A DNA stretch of 28,026 nucleotides from a virus. This document shows positions 13,687 through 21,197 of the stretch, in pieces. Under the pieces are notes generated by a model. It was given only the letters and a program-made list of their open reading frames with translations, made no database searches and had not been told where the DNA came from. The DNA lies in the IMG/VR virus record IMGVR_UViG_3300017956_000094, positions 1 to 28,026 of that record; one strand, given 5' to 3'. The position numbers and the translations under genes are program-made. Within the stretch, counting starts at the first letter, position 1; every line of letters begins with the position of its first letter.

Positions 13687-15315
13687 TTACGACTTATATT
13701 TTACTTTAAAAAGGATTGAACCAGTATCACTAGTTGTAGTGTTAATCATTTCGATAACGATTGTATCAGTATTACCATCGCCATCTTCATCCGAAAGAAC
13801 AGATCTAAACTGTAGATTATTTCGAACTGTATCATCACCTAAGAAAGTAAAGTCGTCGCTTGTAGTTGTTGTTCCGTCTGCTCTGTTAACCAAAATGTCC
13901 AAGACACCTTCACGTAGTGCATTCACGTGTGTTGATTTATAAATGTATTCAACTTCAATATTTTTAGATACTTCACCGGATGCTCTTAAAATTCTTACAT
14001 AACTGTTCTGTTGTGTAATAGGAATTCTATAAGAAAATCCGTTTTCAAACACCCCTGGACCTTCAATGTCTGGAGTATATTTGTAACCTGAAATTAATGT
14101 TTGGTTAAATGACAAGTCACTTGTTCTATCAAAGAAGTCATTGTTACTGCTGTTCGAAAGAGCAGTACCTTCTGTAAACTTGATAGTTGAATGAATAGCG
14201 TTTGCATTAGCGCCACCTAAGTTACCAACATTTACAAAACTATTGTTTGAACTAGTATTGTAATTACCAATATTAACTAGGATACCGTGTTGGTCAATAT
14301 CTCTAAATTTACTATTTGTTATAAGGTTACGTTGTGGACCATGTAGTTGTCCTTGTGATCCAATAATTGTATTCAAGCCAAGTACAACACCGTGACCTAA
14401 TGTAACAAAGTCGACATTTGAAAATGTATTGTCTACAACATCAAAGTCGGAAAACACACCATAAGCAAAACCTTCGATTAAAACATTATTAATATAGTTG
14501 TCGTTAGTGCTTACACTTGTCGATAAACTGTTTAACCTAATGCCAATTTGGTCTGCGCCAAGAGCATTGTTTGCTTCCCAGATACCTTTAATTGCTAAAT
14601 CTTCAAAATGACTGCTACGACAACTTTGCAATTTTAATCCTGTGTTAGTCGTTTGTTGTAGTAGTGTTAATCCTTTAATTGTAATCTTTTTTGCTTGATT
14701 ATTAAATGTACTTGTTGCATCAAGAGCATAACTGTTTGGACTACTTGCTTCATTAACTGTTTCCATGATAGGAGCATTTGCTGTTTGTACAATAACAGTC
14801 TTTTCACTACCTTCACCAATAATGTTTGCATTAGGTGGAATTCTTAATGGAGAAGAAAGGTTATATGTTCCTGCTGGAATCACTAACGCAATTCTACTAG
14901 GTACACTACCTTTACTTGCTGGGTTTAAATATAATTCATCAATTGCTCTTTGAAGAAATACTGTTTGATCTGACCCGTCGCCTGTTGCGCCAAAACTTTT
15001 AACACTAACTGACTCGTCTAATCTTTCTTGTAAGGAACGTGTAACAGGATTTGTAATCGTTGGTCCTGTTTGGATAGTATCAATTTCTGCTTTATATTCA
15101 TAAGTGTCTGCAAAGTTAAAAAGATTGTCATGTTCAGTAATAACTTTAGTATTACCAACTGCTGGCGATCCTTCTGAAACAGAGCCATTACCAATGTAAA
15201 GTTCTCTTGTGTCTACTGCCCAACCAAACTCGCCACCTGCTAATTGCGGTACTCCCGAGCCTTGGTTCTTTTGTCCTCTACGGACTTGAATACGTGATAT
15301 TTGTACTATTGCCAC
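13687..15315 (-). CDS. Beta-helical tail fibre or tailspike protein, GTG start
   Basis: This 542-residue protein begins MAIVQISRIQVRRGQ, then GVPQLAGGEFGWAVDTRELYIGNGS. That is the short RRG..PQL..GE.GWA.DT..LYIGNG module found at the N-terminus of phage receptor-binding proteins (Mtd-N-like). Around residues 100-150 it has SVKSFGATGDGSDQT and IPAGTYNLSSPLRIPPNANIIGEGSEKT, the start of a pectate-lyase-type parallel beta-helix, followed by Asn-rich coils (about 160-400). A compact beta C-terminal domain follows. It probably binds or degrades a surface glycan. The start is GTG at 15315, nine bases after AAGGAG. A late octamer lies 22 bases upstream. Confidence 0.8.
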   Translation of the reverse strand: MAIVQISRIQVRRGQKNQGSGVPQLAGGEFGWAVDTRELYIGNGSVSEGSPAVGNTKVITEHDNLFNFADTYEYKAEIDTIQTGPTITNPVTRSLQERLDESVSVKSFGATGDGSDQTVFLQRAIDELYLNPASKGSVPSRIALVIPAGTYNLSSPLRIPPNANIIGEGSEKTVIVQTANAPIMETVNEASSPNSYALDATSTFNNQAKKITIKGLTLLQQTTNTGLKLQSCRSSHFEDLAIKGIWEANNALGADQIGIRLNSLSTSVSTNDNYINNVLIEGFAYGVFSDFDVVDNTFSNVDFVTLGHGVVLGLNTIIGSQGQLHGPQRNLITNSKFRDIDQHGILVNIGNYNTSSNNSFVNVGNLGGANANAIHSTIKFTEGTALSNSSNNDFFDRTSDLSFNQTLISGYKYTPDIEGPGVFENGFSYRIPITQQNSYVRILRASGEVSKNIEVEYIYKSTHVNALREGVLDILVNRADGTTTTSDDFTFLGDDTVRNNLQFRSVLSDEDGDGNTDTIVIEMINTTTSDTGSILFKVKYKS

Positions 15316-15336
15316 TTTGCTATACTCCTTACATAG

Positions 15337-15344
15337 TATTTATG
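15337..15344 (-). promoter_or_regulatory. T4-type late promoter octamer (tail fibre)
   Basis: CATAAATA within GCATAAATACTATG on the minus strand, 22 bases before the GTG start of the tail fibre gene. This fits late expression of a virion protein. Confidence 0.65.
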
Positions 15345-16020
15345 CAAAACGGTCATAGTACATATATACCCTATCCCACCATTTTGATTCCCAGTGTTTA
15401 AATTCGTCTGGTGTTAGATCAAACTGCTGGTATTGTAGGTCTCTACTGCACATAAACACATGGCCTTCTTTAATGTCGGTGCCATACACTTCGTTGTGTG
15501 CAAGAGCATAGGCTACAAGTTGTAGGTAATAATCTTCAACCCATTCTTTTTTCTTGGGTTTGTTAGTTTGTTTAAAGTCCATGATAGCCGGCTGGCCTTT
15601 GTATGTTCCTACAAGATCAGTCGTTCCTGCGTAAATTTGAGGGTGATACAGGTTGATTTCACTACCCCATATTTCGTCTACATCTACCATAGCATTTTCT
15701 TTAACTTGCTCAGCCATCTTATGTGCTTGTTGCGAATAAGGATTACTTCCTGGGTGTCCCCATTCACCTGTGTCAATATAATCTTCTAAAAATTTGTGCA
15801 TACGTGTTCCAACACTTGCGGCTTCAGTAACAATCTCTTGTGCTTTTTGTTCGCCTACACGTTTCTTCCAAGCAATTAGATGTGTCTTGTCTTTTGTTTT
15901 ATCAAGTATAGTTGTAACACTTGCAACAGCATTGCCGTCTGGACAAGCATACAATCGTTTGCCGTCTACTTGCTGTCGTTTGATTTCTTGGTAATCGTAT
16001 CTATTAGTAATTAAACTCAT
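15340..16020 (-). CDS. PD-(D/E)XK exonuclease (RecB/Exo-like)
   Basis: This 226-residue protein has the complete motif set: GTRMHKFLED (G71..H75), a candidate E121, GTTDLVG (D135), PAIMDFKQ (D148-F-K150) and the QLVAYALA helix (Q167..Y171, the QxxxY motif). These are the motifs of the RecB-like/MGME1-like branch of PD-(D/E)XK nucleases, which resect single- or double-stranded DNA using Mg2+. It is 226 residues with no helicase part. Similar stand-alone nucleases are frequent in marine T4-like phages. It lies in the long minus-strand run downstream of the oxygenases and is separated by eight bases from the upstream gene. Its 3' end contains the late octamer for the tail fibre. Confidence 0.82.
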   Translation of the reverse strand: MSLITNRYDYQEIKRQQVDGKRLYACPDGNAVASVTTILDKTKDKTHLIAWKKRVGEQKAQEIVTEAASVGTRMHKFLEDYIDTGEWGHPGSNPYSQQAHKMAEQVKENAMVDVDEIWGSEINLYHPQIYAGTTDLVGTYKGQPAIMDFKQTNKPKKKEWVEDYYLQLVAYALAHNEVYGTDIKEGHVFMCSRDLQYQQFDLTPDEFKHWESKWWDRVYMYYDRFA

Positions 16021-16028
16021 AATTTATC

Positions 16029-16562
16029 CTATTGGGCAGGTTTCCACTTTGCTTCAAAATTAATAACCAAACAACGCCTCTTGTGTTTATAAGGATAAGT
16101 TCCGTGATTAACATTACCATTCATGATAATTGTTTTGCCAGGTGCTGGTGGAAATTCGTGGAATTCTATTTGTGTATTCGGGTGTGCCATCATGGTATAT
16201 AGACACCCATCTTGTTTGAACATTTCATCCTGTTCTTTATGATCAAAGTACATAACTGTACTAATTAGATTTTCTTTGCCTGTATGATTATGAATGCCTT
16301 GGTAGCCATAAGGTTTGTATTCAATATACCAAGATTGATCTGGTTTAATTGATTCTATTGGAATATTTAGGTTTTGTACTTTGTCTAACACCCAGGAAAT
16401 ATATTCAGATGATATCGAATTAAGATCAATGTCGTGCTGTATTCTATCTGGGTATGTTACAGTTTCTTTAAAACTATCAATCATAATCCTATGCATAATT
16501 TCATAGTTATGATATTCAGTTTCAATTAAAAACTGTCCTTCAGCAAAGTAGTTATTATCCAT
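16029..16562 (-). CDS. 2OG-Fe(II) oxygenase-like protein (177 aa)
   Basis: The core reads SWYIEYKPYGYQGIHNHTGKE (H91/H93), STVMYFDHKEQDE, LYTMMAHPNTQ, PAPGKTIIMNGNVNHGTYPYKHKRRCLVINF. The double-stranded beta-helix layout is visible: an N-terminal histidine cluster, the G-K-T-I-I-M strand, distal H153-G and the RR at 162-163 that would bind 2-oxoglutarate. The canonical HxD is not evident, because HNH stands where HxD is expected, so the metal triad should be modelled. It overlaps the next oxygenase by eight bases and resembles it (about 30-40% by eye in the core), implying tandem duplication. Confidence 0.75.
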   Translation of the reverse strand: MDNNYFAEGQFLIETEYHNYEIMHRIMIDSFKETVTYPDRIQHDIDLNSISSEYISWVLDKVQNLNIPIESIKPDQSWYIEYKPYGYQGIHNHTGKENLISTVMYFDHKEQDEMFKQDGCLYTMMAHPNTQIEFHEFPPAPGKTIIMNGNVNHGTYPYKHKRRCLVINFEAKWKPAQ

Positions 16563-17376
16563 TCGGAGTGTCCGGATTTAGTTGAGTTTGCATTCCTGGA
16601 ATTGCTTCGTCTGGTTTGTAGTATTCAAAATCAAAATCAACAACAAAACTTCTTCTAGGTGCTTTACATGGATATACTCCATGCCATACTCTGCCATCCA
16701 TTAAGATAGTACGTCCTGGATACGGACCAAATTGATTGTATAACATAGTACCATCTGGATGTGGCATTAGTGTATAAAGCATTCCGTTCTGAGGAGTCAT
16801 GCCGTTCTGTGTGCCTGACACTTCTTGTTGGTCATCCATAAACATAACCATACTAATACATAACGGTCCATGATGATGTATTGCTTGATATCCGTAATCA
16901 TAATAATCAACACACCAAGTCTTACTTACTTTAATACTTTTAATAGGTAGCATATATTTACGGATATTTTTCATAACCCATTCACCTAGTTTATTCCAAT
17001 TAATATCGTCAAACTTTTCTTTATCAATTGGCGGAAAGTTAGATGCTACTGAAGGTTCAAATTCTGTTTCTTTAAGTGTTTCACTGCTAGGAAAGCCTGC
17101 AACCTCTGGACTGTCAGGATTTAGTTTGTCTGAGCGTACTACTGAACCGCCAAACTGTGGAAGTATAGCAGGTGTAATATCGTATTGGTAACCATTAAAC
17201 GTTGTTTTGATTTCACTTTCATCTTCGCCTCTAAACTTTTCATTTTCAAACAACGGCAAAAACTCTTCGTAGAAAGGACACTTTGCATCAATAATCCACT
17301 GATTATTTGCACTATGGAAATTAGGATCAATACTAAAATCTCTTTGTATATTCTGTCCAACTTTTTTAAATGTCAT
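16555..17376 (-). CDS. 2OG-Fe(II) oxygenase-like protein (273 aa)
   Basis: The C-terminal 150 residues parallel the 177-residue neighbour: CVDYYDYGYQAIHHHGPLC, SMVMFMDDQQE, LYTLMPHPDGT, YPGRTILMDGRVWHGVYPCKAPRRSFVVDFDF. The N-terminal 110 residues are additional and contain acidic segments (ENEKFRGEDESE) and a PPIDKEKF linker, perhaps a substrate or partner domain. Again HHH replaces a simple HxD, and the distal His and RR are kept. It is the middle gene of three adjacent oxygenases; the substrate is unknown. Confidence 0.75.
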   Translation of the reverse strand: MTFKKVGQNIQRDFSIDPNFHSANNQWIIDAKCPFYEEFLPLFENEKFRGEDESEIKTTFNGYQYDITPAILPQFGGSVVRSDKLNPDSPEVAGFPSSETLKETEFEPSVASNFPPIDKEKFDDINWNKLGEWVMKNIRKYMLPIKSIKVSKTWCVDYYDYGYQAIHHHGPLCISMVMFMDDQQEVSGTQNGMTPQNGMLYTLMPHPDGTMLYNQFGPYPGRTILMDGRVWHGVYPCKAPRRSFVVDFDFEYYKPDEAIPGMQTQLNPDTPNG

Positions 17377-17388
17377 TAACTTAACTCC

Positions 17389-17982
17389 TTAAATGCGGAA
17401 ATAACTTCTGTTCCGTCCTTCTAGATTAATAGTAAACACAATTCTATCTTCATCTGTTTCATTCTTTTGGGTTTGGTGTGTAAGCCATCCAGGGAAGATT
17501 AAAACGTCATTTGTTTTTACACTAACTTCTCGCCAGTAGTCGTGTATAGTGCTTTTAGGAATACGACTGTATGCTACCCACTTATCTCTTAATAGTTGTT
17601 CAAACTCAATATTACCACCATTAGGAGGATTAACAACGTATGTGCTTACTACCAAACTTGACGATCCATGATCGTGTGGCATAGTCCATGCACCTTGTTT
17701 ATGTAGGTTAGTCCAACTACCTGTAATAACAATGTCTGAAAAATCAACGTCCCATTCACGTAGAGCAATTTCTAACTTTGGATATAACCATCTAATAAAG
17801 TCTTGGTTACATTCCCATTCGTGTGGAGGGTTTAGATGTCCTGCTGATGAACGTCCGCCATCTGCTTCAGTCTGATGTAGTTCTGCTTCTTTATCAATAT
17901 AGGATTTGAACTGTTCGATATCGAATCCTGGTTCATAATGATATTTGTATACCAAATTTGGTACTATTGAAACTTCTGACAT
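17389..17982 (-). CDS. 2OG-Fe(II) oxygenase (197 aa), third of the tandem set
   Basis: The pattern WTNLHKQGAWTMPHDHGSSSLVVSTYVVNPPNGGNIEFE...NDVLIFPGWLTHQTQ...DRIVFTINLEGR is a clear double-stranded beta-helix oxygenase: H-D-H for the first metal ligands, L-I-F-P-G-W-L-T-H for the distal histidine and R-I-V-F-T-I-N for the 2-oxoglutarate-binding strand. This one resembles the partial gene at 1-561 (FPGWLxH versus FPAWAKH) more than its two neighbours. The ATG follows AAGGAG. A perfect TTGACA-N17-TATACT promoter upstream makes it the first gene of the transcript covering the oxygenases and the nuclease. Confidence 0.82.
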   Translation of the reverse strand: MSEVSIVPNLVYKYHYEPGFDIEQFKSYIDKEAELHQTEADGGRSSAGHLNPPHEWECNQDFIRWLYPKLEIALREWDVDFSDIVITGSWTNLHKQGAWTMPHDHGSSSLVVSTYVVNPPNGGNIEFEQLLRDKWVAYSRIPKSTIHDYWREVSVKTNDVLIFPGWLTHQTQKNETDEDRIVFTINLEGRNRSYFRI

Positions 17983-18001
17983 TCTTTACTCCTTGTGCTA
18001 T

Positions 18002-18030
18002 AGTATATAACAAAAGTTACAAGTTGTCAA
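18002..18030 (-). promoter_or_regulatory. Sigma70-type consensus promoter for the oxygenase operon
   Basis: Perfect TTGACA (18030-18025), 17-base spacer, TATACT (18007-18002) on the minus strand. It lies in the 53-base gap before the 197-residue oxygenase gene, with AAGGAG close downstream. Confidence 0.78.
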
Positions 18031-18035
18031 GTAAA

Positions 18036-18320
18036 TTATGAGAGTGCGTTATCTGTTGCTCTTTGAGCCATTTGGTCAACTTCGCCGTCTGCAGGCTCTT
18101 CACCACCTGTCATTGGTTCTTCGGAGTCTGTTTTAGTTGCAAGTGTTAATCCCTTATCGTCAAAGTTTTTGATAAGTGGTTGAATATCTGGATTAGCATC
18201 ATAAATCATTTTGAAACCATCAAAGTCAAACTGTGGTGCTTTCATATTACGCATGATTTGGTTTAGTGCGTCCCAAGATAGATAGGCAGGCTGATCTTGA
18301 TTGTCAGCACTACCTATCAT
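18036..18320 (-). CDS. Downstream half of a probable -1 frameshift gene
   Basis: As an ATG-started ORF this would be 94 residues (MIGSADNQDQPAYLSWDALNQ...). However, the same frame is open without a stop all the way back to the A9 run at 18392-18384, reading KKKGLTLSEEEEPSKNILIKVLRN before that Met. The ATG has no convincing Shine-Dalgarno. It is therefore best read as the -1 extension of the 299-residue protein upstream, adding about 118 residues. The tail is acidic (TDSEEPMTGGEEPADGEVDQ), similar in composition to the acidic E/P-rich region of the upstream part. No domain was recognised. Confidence 0.65.
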   Translation of the reverse strand: MIGSADNQDQPAYLSWDALNQIMRNMKAPQFDFDGFKMIYDANPDIQPLIKNFDDKGLTLATKTDSEEPMTGGEEPADGEVDQMAQRATDNALS

Positions 18321-18376
18321 GTTTCTTAAAACTTTAATGAGAATGTTTTTGGAAGGTTCTTCTTCCTCAGATAACG

Positions 18377-19276
18377 TTAGGCCTTTTTTTTTGAATCAGT
18401 TAATAACTGACCTAATCTTCTGCTTCTTAGTACGCTTTCTCGTTTGGCCCTGTCTGCCGTTTCTTCTCCGCCTGTTGCTGGTTCACTTGCGGCAAATTCG
18501 TCTGCTACTGGTTCTTCAGCACCGGCTTCTTGATCAACTGTAGGTTCCATTGCTGGTTCCTCTGCTGGAGCCTCACCTTCTGCTCCTGGCATAGTTTCTG
18601 GTCCGCCTTCGCCTGTTACAATGGCTACGCCACTTGTTAGTGCATCACGAGTTGTTTCGAATGTTGTGTAAAGAGATTCAAGTGCTGGTTTTACAGTATT
18701 AACAAATTGCTCACTTACTTCTGAACCTAGTTCGTCTCTAATCTTGTCGCCTAGTTCTAGCATTGATTCTGTTTGCATTTCTGCTGTATCTTCCATCCAG
18801 CCTGTAATTCTGTCAACCATGTCCTTAGCGGCCATGACCAAAGTTGCTTCTTCTTCAGCACCTTCTTTTACTACAGACTCATCTTTCTTGCCAAAGTATT
18901 TCTTTTGCTTGTCTGACATACCTGAGTCTTTGCCTGATTCTTTATCTTTGATAGCCTTCTTCATAGGCTCTTTTTTGTCACCATCTTTGTCCATATCAAG
19001 GAAGTCTGGTTTTGCTTCATTAGTTTCACGTTCAGAAATTTCAGCGTTAATAACATCAAGGAACATTTTTGCTTTCTGATAAGTGTCGCTAGTGTTTACA
19101 GATTCAAACTTTTCACTCATTTCAACTTGACTAAGTTGTGTACGTAATCTATTACGTGCATCTTCGAGTTGTTCATTAGTAAACTTCTCTATTGCAATAC
19201 GTTGTCCAAAGGTCTTAGCAAGGCTCTCATTTAGCGCCTTTGCTGTTAATGGTTTTCTAAGTTCTTTTAATTTCAT
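18377..19276 (-). CDS. Probable virion or head-core protein, zero-frame product of a frameshift gene
   Basis: The 299-residue zero-frame product begins MKLKELRKPLTAKALNESLAK. It contains a helical region, a KPDFLDMDKDGDKKEPMKKA segment (D-x-D-x-D-G-D, EF-hand-like, about residues 89-108), a GMSDKQKKYFGKKDE patch, long helices (about 140-220) and a Glu/Pro/Ala-rich acidic stretch (APAEEPAMEPT). It ends SKKKA at a TAA one codon after A AAA AAG. The DKDGDKKEPMKKA element recurs in structural proteins of marine T4-like phages. With -1 slippage it becomes about 413 residues. Composition suggests a scaffold or internal head protein. A late octamer precedes it at 19302-19309. Confidence 0.65.
   Translation of the reverse strand: MKLKELRKPLTAKALNESLAKTFGQRIAIEKFTNEQLEDARNRLRTQLSQVEMSEKFESVNTSDTYQKAKMFLDVINAEISERETNEAKPDFLDMDKDGDKKEPMKKAIKDKESGKDSGMSDKQKKYFGKKDESVVKEGAEEEATLVMAAKDMVDRITGWMEDTAEMQTESMLELGDKIRDELGSEVSEQFVNTVKPALESLYTTFETTRDALTSGVAIVTGEGGPETMPGAEGEAPAEEPAMEPTVDQEAGAEEPVADEFAASEPATGGEETADRAKRESVLRSRRLGQLLTDSKKKA
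18384..18392 (-). other. A9 slippery sequence, candidate -1 programmed frameshift site
   Basis: The zero frame reads TCA AAA AAA AAG GCC TAA on the minus strand, so the terminal heptamer is A AAA AAG, the same as E. coli dnaX. A -1 shift gives AAA GGC CTA ACG and joins the frame of 18036-18320 with no stop. A small hairpin (CAGTT-ATT-AACTG) ends just upstream of the run. A one-base homopolymer error in the assembly would give the same picture. Confidence 0.7.
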
Positions 19277-19301
19277 AGTTTTTGTTCCTTACGCTTAATG
19301 T

Positions 19302-19309
19302 TATTTATC
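19302..19309 (-). promoter_or_regulatory. T4-type late promoter octamer
   Basis: GATAAATA on the minus strand, 26 bases before the ATG of the frameshift gene, with AAGGA between them. It overlaps the start of the intergenic gap after the 141-residue gene. Confidence 0.58.
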
Positions 19310-19310
19310 A

Positions 19311-19736
19311 TTATTCATCAAATATATAGTGATCAATCTGGTCCATAGTATCGAACGTTTTGTCCTTAGCAATCTCAAATCGTGTAATAATTGCTTCTTT
19401 ACGCCATTCATCTTCTGTTTTTTCGATAACATTCTTATGAAACAGGCTATCCATATAGTGTTTACATAGCAAATTATCCAAACTTAATATGTGATCGCAG
19501 TCGTGATCACGGTTCTTTTCACGTGCTTTTGCGTATGCTATAGCACCCCTTTTACTAAAGGTTTCTGCTACCCTTTGATGTGTTTTAACATCAAATACTA
19601 AAAAGCCATCTCTCGACTTGCGTATAACAGTATTACGTATTCTAATGCTTTTACCTTTTGCATAAGGCAAATGTACTTCTTGCAATCCTTTTTCCATGAT
19701 TGCATTAAGTTCTTTAATTATTTCGTGGTTTTTCAT
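19311..19736 (-). CDS. Conserved hypothetical protein, 141 aa
   Basis: The sequence reads MKNHEIIKELNAIMEKGL, PYAKGKSIRIRNTVIRKSRDGFLVFDVKTHQRVAETFSKRGAIAYAKA, then RDHDCDHILSLDNLLCKHYMD and a charged helix. The KxxRIxxxVIRxSxxGFxVFDxKxxxxVAxTFxKxxAIAxAKA part looks like a small beta-hairpin/helix module known only from phages. It overlaps the preceding gene by 23 bases. No catalytic motif is apparent. Confidence 0.65.
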   Translation of the reverse strand: MKNHEIIKELNAIMEKGLQEVHLPYAKGKSIRIRNTVIRKSRDGFLVFDVKTHQRVAETFSKRGAIAYAKAREKNRDHDCDHILSLDNLLCKHYMDSLFHKNVIEKTEDEWRKEAIITRFEIAKDKTFDTMDQIDHYIFDE

Positions 19737-19929
19737 TTGCGATCACCATAGTCATACCGTTATTGCGTATTTTAGTTACCAAAGCCTTGCGGATAAGGTT
19801 TTCAATAATGAACTGTTCATTCTCTGGAAATGCTATTAAAGGAGTAACGTTTTGTAGTCTTTCTAATATTCGAAATTCATCGTTACTCATTTGCATAGTA
19901 AAACCTTTAAAGATTTCTTTAATCTTCAT
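19714..19929 (-). CDS. Small conserved phage protein, 71 aa
   Basis: It begins MKIKEIFKGFTMQMSNDEFRILERLQN, then ENEQFIIENLIRKALVTKIRNNG. The pattern of a winged-helix-like N-terminal half followed by a short helix (xxQxIIExLIRKxLVxK) is typical of a small conserved family in marine T4-like phages. It has I-K-E near the N-terminus (MKIKE). The ATG overlaps the preceding stop (TAATG). Confidence 0.6.
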   Translation of the reverse strand: MKIKEIFKGFTMQMSNDEFRILERLQNVTPLIAFPENEQFIIENLIRKALVTKIRNNGMTMVIANEKPRNN

Positions 19930-20384
19930 TATACTACCTTCTTTGCCGCTGGTGTACCAACTGCCTGATCTGCTTTTTGTTTTACTACACTATCTAAATC
20001 TTTTTTAGTGTATACAAATGCATTAGGCTCGCCTGGTCCTGGTTTTGGATTCTTCAATATAACTTGATCGCCCTTGACATCATCAATGTCGAATTCTTCT
20101 TCGCCTGCCCCTCCTTGTTTAGGCAAAGATAATTTATTTCCTTTTTTGAGAACACTTTGAGCAATATTATTTTGTGATTTTTGTATTGCTTTAACTGCTT
20201 GTTTTCCTAAGCCTTGTGCAACATTGGCCGCTTTGCCCATTGCTTTAGTACCTAACTTAGCACCTGCTTTAGCCGCCGCACTTCCCATTGAAGCACCAAC
20301 ACGACCAACAGCCGCCGCAATAGCAGGAACCACTTCTACTACTACTTCTTCTTCTACTGGCTTAGTAAAGTCTTTTGCTCTCAT
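19929..20384 (-). CDS. Ala/Lys-rich protein, 151 aa
   Basis: An acidic start (MRAKDFTKPVEEEVVVEVVP) is followed by a low-complexity Ala/Gly/Lys helix region (AAAVGRVGASMGSAAAKAGAKLGTKAMGKAA) and a small beta domain (FDIDDVKGDQVILKNPKPGPGEPNAFVYTKKDLDSVV) at about residues 105-140. The QVILKNPKPGxPxAFVYTKKDL segment looks folded and conserved. The gene is coupled on both sides by TAATG junctions in the basic/virion-like block. Its function is unknown. Confidence 0.6.
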   Translation of the reverse strand: MRAKDFTKPVEEEVVVEVVPAIAAAVGRVGASMGSAAAKAGAKLGTKAMGKAANVAQGLGKQAVKAIQKSQNNIAQSVLKKGNKLSLPKQGGAGEEEFDIDDVKGDQVILKNPKPGPGEPNAFVYTKKDLDSVVKQKADQAVGTPAAKKVV

Positions 20385-20722
20385 TATTTTTTAGTCCTTT
20401 TTCCAGATCTAAAGTTTTTCTTTAAGTGAGACTTTTTATAACGTCTCTGTGTTAATGGCTTATTCGCTTTAGTCAAACGTTTTGTTAAACCGCCTGCTCT
20501 CTTAGTACGAGCAGTTTTAACTTTCATTACACTACTGCGTCTTGCTTTTGCTCTCTTAATATTTAACGAACTTCCAACTTTTTTAGTTGCTGAACAAGTG
20601 CTAGGTTTTGCAACAATACGTCCTTTACGTGTACCAGAGGTGCAACGATACTTACGAGTAAGTTTACCTTTGTCTCTCCCCCAAATTTGAACAACACCTT
20701 CTGTAAGTTCAGCAAATCTCAT
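20384..20722 (-). CDS. Very basic protein, paralogue of the gene at 20905
   Basis: This 112-residue protein begins MRFAELTEGVVQIWGRDKGKLTRKYRCTSGTRKGRIVAKPSTC, with a long Lys/Arg-rich tail. The first 45 residues match the start of the 20905-21192 product: QIWxRxxxKxxRKxRCTxGxRKGRIV, with paired cysteines. MRFAELTE contains L-T-E followed by G, like a T4-type prohead-protease cleavage site. The tail has many RAKARR/KTARTKRAG patches suggesting DNA or RNA binding. Internal head protein is the leading idea; it is inference. Confidence 0.65.
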   Translation of the reverse strand: MRFAELTEGVVQIWGRDKGKLTRKYRCTSGTRKGRIVAKPSTCSATKKVGSSLNIKRAKARRSSVMKVKTARTKRAGGLTKRLTKANKPLTQRRYKKSHLKKNFRSGKRTKK

Positions 20723-20723
20723 T

Positions 20724-20903
20724 TTACATCTTCACACAATTATCAACGGTCTTGCCGTTTTTCTTTTTGGTGCCCATTCTTTTGTAGCCTTTCCAGCATA
20801 CTTTGCCGTCAACACCTTTTTGCTTTTCTTCTGAAACAAAACGCCAATTTGGATTTCCGCATTCGGAACAAACATAGTTGCTATCTACTTCATAAATTTT
20901 CAT
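20724..20903 (-). CDS. Small Cys-containing protein with a CWxGY...NCV module, 59 aa
   Basis: It reads MKIYEVDSNYVCSECGNPNW, then VSEEKQKGVDGKVCWKGYKRMG and TKKKNGKTVDNCVKM, and TAA at 20726-20724. The C-x-x-C plus C-W and N-C-V cysteines could make one zinc site. The module CWxGYxxxGTKxKxGKxVxNCV recurs as a C-terminal tail in proteins of marine T4-like phages; here it is a free-standing gene. AGGAAG precedes the ATG, and the frame is tightly packed between its neighbours (one base before the next ATG). Confidence 0.7.
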   Translation of the reverse strand: MKIYEVDSNYVCSECGNPNWRFVSEEKQKGVDGKVCWKGYKRMGTKKKNGKTVDNCVKM

Positions 20904-20904
20904 A

Positions 20905-21192
20905 CTATCTTCCTCTTGATGCTTTATTTAATGCTTGTACTCTGCGTGAAGCAGGGTTAATACGTTTTGTTCTACGTGCTTTACGCATCATCTTACCGCC
21001 TATTCTTGCACGAGTCTTTTTCATAGTAATACGTGCTTTCATATTAGGTGCGGCAAAACACTGAGCCATGCTTTTAACAATACGACCTTTGCGTCTTCCA
21101 GTTGTACAACGAAACTTGCGTACAACCTTCTTGCCAGATCTTGCCCAAATCTGCTTTTCTGATAATGATTCTGTGATTTCTCGTACTAGCAT
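20905..21192 (-). CDS. Very basic protein, paralogue of the gene at 20384
   Basis: This 95-residue protein begins MLVREITESLSEKQIWARSGKKVVRKFRCTTGRRKGRIVKS, aligning with its paralogue. It continues MAQCFAAPNMKARITMKKTRARIGGKMMRKARRTKR with a strongly basic tail. I-T-E followed by S near the N-terminus again resembles a prohead-protease site. The ATG lies only five bases after the late octamer at 21198-21205, so the transcript may have almost no leader. No ribosome site is visible. Nucleic-acid binding inside the capsid is a reasonable inference. Confidence 0.65.
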   Translation of the reverse strand: MLVREITESLSEKQIWARSGKKVVRKFRCTTGRRKGRIVKSMAQCFAAPNMKARITMKKTRARIGGKMMRKARRTKRINPASRRVQALNKASRGR

Positions 21193-21197
21193 AACAG

